Positions 1-5,998 of a stretch of DNA of 8,752 nt are shown in pieces. A program made the position numbers and the translations under genes. Each line of letters starts with the position of its first letter. Position 1 is the stretch's first letter. The notes beneath the pieces are model-generated. The model had not been told where the DNA came from, did no database searches, and worked only from the letters and a program-made list of their open reading frames with translations. Origin of the DNA: Myxococcales bacterium (lineage in GTDB: Bacteria; Myxococcota; Myxococcia; Myxococcales; Myxococcaceae); assembly GCA_003153055.1 (NCBI GenBank), contig PMBV01000188.1, forward strand, positions 833-9,584, given 5' to 3'.

Positions 1-28
1 CGCCCCTCGGGTGGGCGCCTTCGTCTTT
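1..28 (+). terminator. Probable intrinsic terminator of an upstream gene, cut by the window edge
   Basis: CGCCC at 1-5 can pair with GGGCG at 13-17 around a CTCGGGT loop. The right arm continues as CC at 18-19, which would pair with bases before the window. A pyrimidine-rich, T-containing tail (TTCGTCTTTC) follows. The arrangement fits a GC-rich hairpin terminator closing a gene to the left, but the left arm is incomplete, so the full stem cannot be seen. It would separate the upstream transcript from the regulator that begins at 173. Confidence 0.45.
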
Positions 29-82
29 CGAGCACCCTCGGCCCCGCCGACTCGCGGGCATCGCCCACGGGAATGACGCGCC

Positions 83-172
83 ATGACCAAAAGCAACCGC
101 AACAGTGGTGCCCAGGGAGGTCGGACGAATCTCGAGAATGTGGCTAAGGTGCGGCGGCCGACTGGAGGATGA
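83..172 (+). CDS. Possible 29-codon leader ORF abutting the sigma-54 regulator
   Basis: An ATG at 83 opens 29 sense codons (starting MTKSNRNSG, ending RRPTGG) that stop at TGA 170-172. The next base begins the ATG of the regulator, in the same frame. The regulator's Shine-Dalgarno sequence (GGAGG, 164-168) lies inside the last codons of this ORF, so translation of the short frame could couple to or modulate regulator expression. Against it, only about 18 of 29 third positions are G or C, lower than the neighbouring genes, and its own ribosome binding site is weak (GGGAA about 10 bases upstream). An in-frame TGA lies at 74-76, so it is not the tail of a longer visible gene. It may be chance. 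Confidence 0.2.
   Translation: MTKSNRNSGAQGGRTNLENVAKVRRPTGG
164..168 (+). promoter_or_regulatory. Ribosome binding site of the sigma-54 regulator
   Basis: GGAGG lies 4 bases before the ATG at 173. This supports that start over the out-of-frame ATG at 169 and over later in-frame ATGs. The spacing is short but usable. Confidence 0.6.
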
Positions 173-1882
173 ATGTCGAAGGCCAGCATGCGGTACCCCC
201 ACAACACCGATCTCCGTCGGCTCGTGCGGTTCTCTTCAGACGATGGGACCATCTGGTTGGCCGAGCACCGCATGCTGCTGCTGCATGTGGCTGCGCTGGC
301 GGGTCTCCGCAAGGAGCTCGTCGACTCCGTGGGCCTCCCGCACGCCCGGCGAGTGTTGACGCGCATGGGCTATGCTTCGGGAGTTCGCGACGCCGAGCTG
401 GCCAAGCGCATTCGGGGGGACAAGTCGGTGACTGACGCCTTCTTCGTGGGGCCTCAGCTGCACATGCTCGAGGGGAGCGTGCAGGTCACGCCGGTGCGCC
501 TCGAGATGAACGTCGACGCGGGCACCTTCTACGGTGAGTTTCGGTGGGAGAACTCGTGGGAGGCCGAGGCCCACGTCAAGGAGTTCGGGCGTCAGACCGA
601 CCCCGTCTGTTGGATGCTCCTGGGGTATGCCTCGGGGTACACCACGGCCTTCATGGGCAAGGTGGTGTTGTTCAAAGAGGTGCAATGCGCTGGGAGCGGC
701 GCCACCCACTGCCTCATCGTCGGCAAGCCGGTCGAGGAGTGGCCCGACGCCGATCAGTACCTCCCCTACTTCCAGAACGAATCCATCGTCGCGCACCTGA
801 TGGAGCTTCGAACTCAGGTCGATGTGCTGCGCTCCTCGATCGAGCGGCAGTACCAGATCGAGAACCTCATCGGCTCGTCTCCTGCGTTTCGCCGCTCGTA
901 CGAGCTGGTGGCGAAGGCGGCCCAGACCAACGTCACCGTCTTGCTCACCGGGGAGACGGGCGTCGGCAAGGAGCGCTTCGCTCGCGCGCTCCACCAGGTG
1001 AGTGCACGACGCGCGGGGCCCTTCGTGGCGGTCAACTGCGCCGCGCTCCCGCATGATCTCATCGAGTCGGAGCTCTTCGGCGTCGAGAAGGGCGCCTTCA
1101 CCGGAGCCCAGGCCAACCGGGCCGGCCGCTTCGAACGGGCCGACGGCGGCACCCTGTTCCTCGATGAGGTGGGCGAGCTACCCATGGCGGCGCAGGCCAA
1201 GCTCCTCCGCGCCCTGCAAGAGGGAGAGATCGAACGGCTCGGTGACGATCGCACCCGCCGGGTCAACGTTCGCATCGTGGCGGCCACCAACGTCGACCTC
1301 GAGGGGGCGGCCAAGCTGGGGCGCTTCCGCTCCGATCTGTTCTACCGCCTCAACGTCTACCCCATTCAGATTCCCCCGTTGCGCGACCGAGCCTCGGACA
1401 TCCCCCCGCTGGTCGAGGCGATGCTCCAGCGCTTCGGGGCGCTCCACGAGAAGCGCCTCGCCGGCATCACCGACAAGGCCCTCAAGGCGCTGATGCGCCA
1501 CACCTGGCCGGGGAACGTGCGCGAGCTCGAGAACATGATCGAGCGGGGCGTGATCCTCGCCTCGCCCAACGGCTGGATCGAGCTCGATCATCTCGCGCCA
1601 TGCCTCCTGGCCATCGCCGAGCAAGAGAGCGGCGTCGGGGCCTCGGGCCAGCTCGAAGAGAGCTGGGGCCCGGATCGCGCGCGGCTGTGCGACGCGTTCT
1701 TCTCCAGCGGGTTCTCGCTCGAAGACTTCGAGGCCATGGTGTTGTCCCGGGCGGTGCAACAGGCCGACGGCAACCTCTCGGGGGCCGCCCGGCTGCTCGG
1801 CCTCACCCGCCCCCAGCTCTCCTATCGCCTCAAGCGCAACCAAGACGACTCAACCCCTGACAAGGTCAACCCACTCCCGTGA
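173..1882 (+). CDS. XylR/DmpR/MopR-class sigma-54-dependent activator with aromatic sensor (V4R) domain
   Basis: This is a 569-residue enhancer-binding activator that would sense a small aromatic effector and drive sigma-54 RNA polymerase. Domains in order are a XylR_N sensor (about 15-115), V4R (about 120-185), a coiled linker (about 200-228), an AAA+ core (about 229-460) and a Fis-type helix-turn-helix (about 515-556). Visible AAA+ motifs are Walker A GETGVGKE (260-267), the sigma-54-contacting GAFTGA loop (307-312), Walker B TLFLDE (327-332) and GNVREL (447-452). In the sensor, C146, E169, C172 and C180 match the spacing of the MopR zinc site. H97 and W125 fall where MopR, as I recall it, uses His106 and Trp134 to hold phenol. 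All motor motifs are intact, so the protein is probably functional. Its stop overlaps the start of the GntR regulator. The class is clear; the actual ligand and target promoter are not visible here. Confidence 0.93.
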   Translation: MSKASMRYPHNTDLRRLVRFSSDDGTIWLAEHRMLLLHVAALAGLRKELVDSVGLPHARRVLTRMGYASGVRDAELAKRIRGDKSVTDAFFVGPQLHMLEGSVQVTPVRLEMNVDAGTFYGEFRWENSWEAEAHVKEFGRQTDPVCWMLLGYASGYTTAFMGKVVLFKEVQCAGSGATHCLIVGKPVEEWPDADQYLPYFQNESIVAHLMELRTQVDVLRSSIERQYQIENLIGSSPAFRRSYELVAKAAQTNVTVLLTGETGVGKERFARALHQVSARRAGPFVAVNCAALPHDLIESELFGVEKGAFTGAQANRAGRFERADGGTLFLDEVGELPMAAQAKLLRALQEGEIERLGDDRTRRVNVRIVAATNVDLEGAAKLGRFRSDLFYRLNVYPIQIPPLRDRASDIPPLVEAMLQRFGALHEKRLAGITDKALKALMRHTWPGNVRELENMIERGVILASPNGWIELDHLAPCLLAIAEQESGVGASGQLEESWGPDRARLCDAFFSSGFSLEDFEAMVLSRAVQQADGNLSGAARLLGLTRPQLSYRLKRNQDDSTPDKVNPLP

Positions 1883-2628
1883 TGCACCCTTCGAAGACAG
1901 TCCCTGATGTCGGTGATGGCCAGGTGGAGCCGCCGAGGACCCTCGTGGAGGACGCCTACCGGCGACTCCGGGAGGACATCGTCGAAGGCAAGCACAAGCC
2001 TGGCACCCGCCTGCGCGTGGAGCACATGAAGGATGGCTACGGGGTCGGCGCGGGCACGTTGCGCGAGGCGCTCTCGTTGCTCGTCTCCGACGCCCTGGTG
2101 GTGACCGAGGGTCAGCGGGGGTTCTGGGTCGCGCCCATCTCGCTGTCGGATCTCGAAGATCTCACGCGAACTCGCATTCTCATCGAGACCGAGGCGCTCC
2201 GGCTGTCACTCCGTCAGGGCGGTGACGACTGGGAAGGTGACCTGGTCGCGGCGTTCCACCGCCTCACCAAGATCGAAGAGAAGGGCCGTCGAGGGCCGAG
2301 CCAGGCCAAGGAGTGGGAGACCTGCAACAAGCGGTTCCACGACGCGCTGATCTCCGCCGCCGGCTCGCGCTGGCTCACGTACCTCATGGGCATCTTGTAC
2401 CGGCAGCACGAGCGCTACCGCCGGTTCGCGATCTCGACCAACCCGACCAAGCGCGATCTCCACGCCGAGCACACCGAGCTCTATGAAGCGGCCCTGAGCC
2501 GCGACGAGAAGCGGGCGGTGGCGTGCCTGACTCGGCATGTGCAGCTCACCTGTGACGCCGTTCGTCACAAGCTGAACAGCGACCTCCGCAAGCTGCCCGC
2601 CACGGGGCCCCGCTCGATGGCAGAGTAG
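1879..2628 (+). CDS. GntR family regulator, FadR subfamily with FCD ligand-binding domain
   Basis: The protein is 249 residues from GTG 1879, or 248 from the adjacent ATG 1882. Both starts overlap the preceding TGA (GTGATG), so translation is probably coupled to the sigma-54 activator. Residues about 21-86 form the winged helix ([20 protein letters not shown], then [20 protein letters not shown], then the GFWV wing). Residues about 92-230 form the all-helical FCD domain, which in this family binds carboxylate ligands, often through a metal. The metal ligands align as N150, H154, H198 and H220: the first, normally Asp (D-x3-H), is Asn here. Such proteins usually repress organic acid or aromatic catabolism genes and release DNA on binding the metabolite. 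The gene ends 7 bases from the convergent MFS gene. The family call is firm; the ligand is unknown. Confidence 0.9.
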   Translation: MMHPSKTVPDVGDGQVEPPRTLVEDAYRRLREDIVEGKHKPGTRLRVEHMKDGYGVGAGTLREALSLLVSDALVVTEGQRGFWVAPISLSDLEDLTRTRILIETEALRLSLRQGGDDWEGDLVAAFHRLTKIEEKGRRGPSQAKEWETCNKRFHDALISAAGSRWLTYLMGILYRQHERYRRFAISTNPTKRDLHAEHTELYEAALSRDEKRAVACLTRHVQLTCDAVRHKLNSDLRKLPATGPRSMAE

Positions 2629-2635
2629 CGAGAGG

Positions 2636-3784
2636 TCAGCGCTCGGGCCTGCCGTGGCGGGCAAACCCGGAGGCGAACCAGGCGACGCTGGCCGCCTCGA
2701 GAACGACGATGATGGCGAACGCCACCCGAAGACCAAGGGCCCGATCGCCCACCGCCTCGACGATGAGGCCAATGCCCCACTGCAGGAGGAAGGTCCCGGC
2801 GAACATCAGGAGGTTCAACGCGGTGTTCGCTCGGGCCGCCACCGACGCAGGGAAGCCTTCATTCAAGACGGCGAACGTCAGCACGTTGACCGCCGTGCCC
2901 AGCGCGTACACCGGCCACAGCAGCTCCCGGGGCCCGCCGAGGAAGACGAGGGCGAAGAGCGCGAGCACCGAGAGCCCGAAGCCGGCCAGCACCAGGTGTC
3001 GGGGGTGGATCCCGCTCTTCGCCAGCCGGGTGCTCGCCAGCCCGATGCCCGCGTAGCCCCCGACGATCACCACCCCCATGCTCGAGAGCTGCCCGGCCGC
3101 CTGAGCGCGGGTCAGCGCGTCGACCTCCATCAGCCACGGCACGGCCCACAGGCTCTGGATCGCCATGAACGAGCCCATGCCCAGCGCGGCGAGCGGCGCG
3201 ATCCACCAGAAGCGACGATCGGCCAGCACGGCGACGACGCCCGCCCATTGTTGCCCCAAGCCGGGTGGCACCACGTGGGGCACGTCTGGCACCCGCCAGG
3301 CGATGAACCCACCCACCAGAAGGCTGCACGCCGCGAGGCCGAGGAAGATGCCTCTCCACCCGACGTGCCCGAGTGCGAGCTCGAGAGGCGTGGTGGCCGC
3401 CAAGGCGCCCAACCCACCGGCGACCATCATCCAGCCCGACAGCGACGCTCGACGAGCCTCGGGAAACCACGTGGCGATGGCCTTGAGCGGGGCCATCAGA
3501 CAGGCCCCCACCCCTACGCCGATGAGCCCACGGGCCACCACCAGCGCCCCCAGCGATTGGGCTCTGGAGAACAGCAGGGCACCCAGCGCAGCGAGGCCCA
3601 GGAGCGCTGGCTCGACCCGACGGGGCCCGAAGCGATCGAGCAACATCCCCAGAGGGAGCTGGGCCAACCCGAAGGCGAGGAAGTAGGTGCTCGTCAAGAA
3701 CCCCAGCGATGCGGGGCTCAGCGTCAGCTCCTGGCTCAGCTGCGGCGAGATGACCGCGTTGACCGTGCGGTACAGGTACGACAA
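2636..3784 (-). CDS. MFS transporter (start codon uncertain; true N-terminus probably extends upstream)
   Basis: This is a major facilitator superfamily permease of the inner membrane. It is hydrophobic throughout, with a motif A-like loop GMLLDRFGPRR (46-56 from the TTG start) after helix 2, arginine/glycine-rich helix 4 (ARGLIGVGVGACLMAP, 84-99), and a second half with about six further helices. From TTG 3784 it has 382 residues, but that start falls inside helix 1. The frame stays open to a TGA at 3845-3847, and the extra residues (LRFRLLFPAFGLGYLLSYLY) complete a normal first helix. That stretch contains no ATG, GTG or TTG other than 3784. A CTG at 3827-3829 preceded by GAGG would give 397 residues. 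The gene is convergent with the GntR regulator and may carry the effector of that regulator or of the sigma-54 activator; this link is inferred from position only. Substrate unknown. Confidence 0.88.
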   Translation of the reverse strand: MSYLYRTVNAVISPQLSQELTLSPASLGFLTSTYFLAFGLAQLPLGMLLDRFGPRRVEPALLGLAALGALLFSRAQSLGALVVARGLIGVGVGACLMAPLKAIATWFPEARRASLSGWMMVAGGLGALAATTPLELALGHVGWRGIFLGLAACSLLVGGFIAWRVPDVPHVVPPGLGQQWAGVVAVLADRRFWWIAPLAALGMGSFMAIQSLWAVPWLMEVDALTRAQAAGQLSSMGVVIVGGYAGIGLASTRLAKSGIHPRHLVLAGFGLSVLALFALVFLGGPRELLWPVYALGTAVNVLTFAVLNEGFPASVAARANTALNLLMFAGTFLLQWGIGLIVEAVGDRALGLRVAFAIIVVLEAASVAWFASGFARHGRPER

Positions 3785-3850
3785 CAGGTACCCCAGCCCG
3801 AAGGCGGGGAACAGGAGCCGGAACCTCAGGGTCGCCTCGGGCCATCACTC
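3785..3850 (-). other. Upstream coding extension of the MFS gene with no conventional start codon
   Basis: Read on the minus strand in the transporter frame, these bases encode the missing first half of helix 1 (WPEATLRFRLLFPAFGLGYL). A perfectly placed GTG-ATG pair (3848-3843) with an upstream GGAG exists, but in another frame: it reads MARGDPEVPAP. Losing one base between about 3829 and 3843 would join that start to the transporter. Either the gene starts at CTG 3829, or it needs a frameshift, or the sequence has a one-base insertion, or the allele is broken. Confidence 0.6.
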
Positions 3851-3912
3851 CAACCGGGTCGAGAAGCGTGGCTCACTCTCGGGCGATTCTGACATACGCT
3901 CGGGCCCCTCGC

Positions 3913-4254
3913 ATGAAGATGGACCCATTCATTCGCCGGCTCGTGGAGCGCATGCTCGACCCGAGCCGTCCGCTCTCACGCAACCGGCACTTCCACACCT
4001 TCGCGACCCCTGAAGGCAAGCGTGCCTCCCGCATCTCGCGGCGGCTGCTGGCGCTCCAGAAGGACATCGCGGCCTGCGTGGCGCAAGGAGGCGCTCCGCT
4101 GGCGGTTCGCGTCGACGACGGAGGTGGTGCGGTGCGGGTCGAGGTGCGCCTGGAGCGGATACGAACCGCTCACCGCGCCACGCTCGACGACGCGGAGTTC
4201 GAGCTGTTGTGCCGGCTCCCTGGGGTCCGTCAGACGCTGCTCACGCGGGAATGA
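3913..4254 (+). CDS. Conserved-looking hypothetical protein, 113 residues
   Basis: I do not recognise a named domain. From ATG 3913 (MKMDPF) the protein has 113 residues; ATG 3919 (MDPF) or an upstream GTG 3868 are alternatives. It is soluble, with no signal peptide or membrane segment. The N-terminal half is strongly basic and helical, with a striking SRNRHFHTFATPEGKRASR stretch (22-40) followed by RISRRLLALQKDI. The C-terminal half looks like a small beta region (LAVRVDDGGGAVRVEVRLERI, about 63-83) and ends with a short helix. Codon use matches neighbouring genes (third positions mostly G or C), so it is probably real. It is divergent from the MFS gene, with a shared upstream region of about 80-130 bases. 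The basic, histidine-rich motif could suggest nucleic acid binding, but that is speculation. Confidence 0.7.
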   Translation: MKMDPFIRRLVERMLDPSRPLSRNRHFHTFATPEGKRASRISRRLLALQKDIAACVAQGGAPLAVRVDDGGGAVRVEVRLERIRTAHRATLDDAEFELLCRLPGVRQTLLTRE

Positions 4255-4429
4255 TCTCGCTGCGAGGCTCGGCCCAGGTTGGCCCGCGAAGCTTGCGGTC
4301 GCGCTCGCGGCGACGAGCACGGTCCACGCTGCCATTGACGGGCAGATCGTTCGCCGCGGTGGCGACGAGGCTCATGGTCGATGGAGAGAGCGTCTGCATG
4401 CTGTGGGCCCTGTGCATGGGGCCGGCCAC
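4241..4429 (-). CDS. Possible small basic hypothetical protein, 62 residues
   Basis: The frame opens at GTG 4429, immediately after a TGA, with GGGGA 7 bases upstream as a fair ribosome binding site. Internal ATGs lie at 4417 and 4399. It encodes a Ser/Thr-rich N-terminus (MQTLSPSTMSLVATAAND) and a charged, arginine-rich C-terminus (SVDRARRRERDRKL, then RSEIIPA). Most third codon positions are G or C, as in real genes here. It would follow the receiver-PATAN gene in the same direction after a 53-base gap, and its 3' end overlaps the convergent 113-residue gene by 14 bases. I recognise no family. It could be a chance frame in GC-rich DNA, but no other frame in this interval looks more gene-like. 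Confidence 0.35.
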   Translation of the reverse strand: MAGPMHRAHSMQTLSPSTMSLVATAANDLPVNGSVDRARRRERDRKLRGPTWAEPRSEIIPA

Positions 4430-4482
4430 TCACAAGTCCCCGCAGTCGCGCTCGCCCCCCAGGGTGACGCCGGCCGTTCGGG
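4255..4482. other. Gap between convergent genes, occupied mainly by the possible 62-codon frame
   Basis: Apart from the possible small minus-strand gene, I see no clear RNA gene or strong terminator. A weak inverted repeat (GGCCC at about 4406-4410 and GGGCC at about 4419-4423, loop of 8) is too short to call. Confidence 0.4.
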
Positions 4483-5994
4483 TCAGCCCACACCCCCGAG
4501 GAGCCGGGCGAGGGCCTCGGGAGCCGCGCCGCGTGGCTCGAGGGCGATGAGCAACAGTGATCGGAGCGCCGTCGGCAGGTCGGCATACACCGCCACCACG
4601 CCGGCAGGGGCGCCACGCAGCTCGGGTGGCACCGAGGTCGGCGACCCCGGCGCGCCCTGAGCTCGCCCCATCACCACGAGCAGCGGCAGCTTGAGCTCGA
4701 AGCCACAGAATCGAGCCAGGCTCATGACCGGGGCGGTCGTCTCGAGGACGAGGGCTCCCAGCGCCGAGGTGAAGAAGGGCCGCCACAGGGGCCGGGTCCC
4801 CTCCTCCGGGGGCACCAGCACGAGATCGACGCACAGCCCTTCGTCAAGTGCGATGCGCCCGATGGTTCCGAAGCTGCTGCGCAACGCCCGCGGCTCCGGG
4901 GCCGTCGGTACCAGCTGAGGCAACGAGGCGAGCAGCCAGCGCCCCGCCTTGGGGCCCGTGCCGCACACGGCCAGCTTCACCACGCTCGTCGCGTGAGCCG
5001 GCCTCCCTCGCATGAGCCGGCCTTTGAGGGCGTGGAGCTCGGCCGGAGCGAGGAGCTCGACCTGGCTCGAGGCGGGCATGTCTACCGGCTGCGCACAACC
5101 CGCGTCGAGGAGCGTCTTGACGGCGGCGAGCAGCTCGAGATCCGGTGACCCAGCCAGGTCGAGCAGCTCGTCGAGCCGGCGGGGGCCATCCATCAGCAGG
5201 GTGAGCTCGCGCGTCGCGGGGGTTGGCTCGGCCAGCTCGGCCGCTCCCGGGGTCAGCGCCAGAGCCTGATCCAGCGGAGGCAGGGTCGCGAGCAGCCGGG
5301 CCCGTTCGTCGGTCTGGCGCATGCCCTCCATGAGGGCGTCTTCCATGGCTCGCGAGATGAGGGCGCGATCGGCCGCCGGCCCAGGGTGAAACACGAAGGT
5401 GCCTTCTCGCCAACCGACGAGCCGAAACAGGGCCTTCTCTCCTTCGACCCGACCGATGCGAGCGTTGATCGGCCTGCCCACCGCCAGGGCGAGCTCCCCT
5501 TGCTCGGCTCCATTCGACAGCACCAGGCGTCCGGTGCGGTGGTTGACCGAGAGGATCTGCAGGAGATCGGTGAGGGGGAGCTGCGCGAGGCCACCCTCGG
5601 TCTGCCGCCCGTCGCCCTTGAGCTGCCGCGCCATCTCCACCCGCTGGCACAGCTGCTCGACCCTCGAGAGCACCTCGTCGAGATCGAAGGGCTTCCGCAC
5701 CACATCGGCGCGGAGCCCGTTGAGCTGAAGCCCGCCCGAGGTCGAGACGAGCACCGGAATGTCGCTGGTGCGGGGGTTGGTCTGGAGAATCTGAACGAAG
5801 GAGCGCACCTCGATGAGGGGGCACTGCTCATCGAAGAGGATGAGATCGGGGTGCCGAAGCACGGCCACCTCCAGCGCCTTCGAGCCGTCACGTGCGTAGT
5901 GCACGTGGTAGCCGCGCGTGCGCAGGGCCTTGGTGACCGGCCTGACGGCGTCGAGATCAGGCTCGGCGATGAGGATCTTGCGTTGCGGCGCCAT
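4483..5994 (-). CDS. Receiver (REC) plus PATAN/DUF4388 protein with C-terminal GTPase-like domain lacking nucleotide motifs
   Basis: The protein has 503 residues from ATG 5994 (MAPQRKILIAEPD). An open frame continues far upstream of this ATG, but there it only shadows the preceding gene. Residues 1-120 form a receiver: acidic pair E11/D13, phospho-acceptor D55 (LILFDEQ), Ser/Thr at 84-85 and K101-P102. Residues about 133-205 match the PATAN (DUF4388) domain (GGLAQLPLTDLLQILSVNHR, then TGRLVLSNGAEQGELALAVG, then FRLVGWREGTFVFHPG), a putative interaction module common in myxobacteria. Residues about 260-310 are a helical linker. Residues about 337-500 resemble a Ras-like small GTPase fold, but the P-loop reads GTGPKAGRW where GK(S/T) is expected, the DxPG(Q) motif reads VPPEEG, and NKxD reads RAQG. 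The domain is probably a pseudo-GTPase. The gene begins 4 bases after the GGDEF-like gene stop and lacks a good ribosome binding site, so it is probably coupled. It is likely a phospho-responsive cytoplasmic adaptor. Confidence 0.88.
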   Translation of the reverse strand: MAPQRKILIAEPDLDAVRPVTKALRTRGYHVHYARDGSKALEVAVLRHPDLILFDEQCPLIEVRSFVQILQTNPRTSDIPVLVSTSGGLQLNGLRADVVRKPFDLDEVLSRVEQLCQRVEMARQLKGDGRQTEGGLAQLPLTDLLQILSVNHRTGRLVLSNGAEQGELALAVGRPINARIGRVEGEKALFRLVGWREGTFVFHPGPAADRALISRAMEDALMEGMRQTDERARLLATLPPLDQALALTPGAAELAEPTPATRELTLLMDGPRRLDELLDLAGSPDLELLAAVKTLLDAGCAQPVDMPASSQVELLAPAELHALKGRLMRGRPAHATSVVKLAVCGTGPKAGRWLLASLPQLVPTAPEPRALRSSFGTIGRIALDEGLCVDLVLVPPEEGTRPLWRPFFTSALGALVLETTAPVMSLARFCGFELKLPLLVVMGRAQGAPGSPTSVPPELRGAPAGVVAVYADLPTALRSLLLIALEPRGAAPEALARLLGGVG

Positions 5995-5998
5995 GTCG

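Noticed and set aside
251..290. TTGGCC...GC-rich stretch resembling a sigma-54 -24/-12 promoter
   Set aside because: It lies within the coding sequence of the regulator sensor domain and does not keep the TGGCAC-N5-TTGC consensus well enough.
236..1054. 272-codon minus-strand frame across the sigma-54 regulator
   Set aside because: It is a shadow of the sensor and AAA+ coding sequence, with no family signature.
2654..3892. 412-codon plus-strand frame antisense to the MFS gene
   Set aside because: Composition is Gln/Glu/Arg/Pro-rich with no domain pattern, typical of a GC-rich antisense frame; the minus strand encodes a convincing permease.
4405..4424. GGCCC/GGGCC weak inverted repeat as a terminator between convergent genes
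   Set aside because: The stem is only 5 base pairs, with no T-run, and it lies in the possible small gene.
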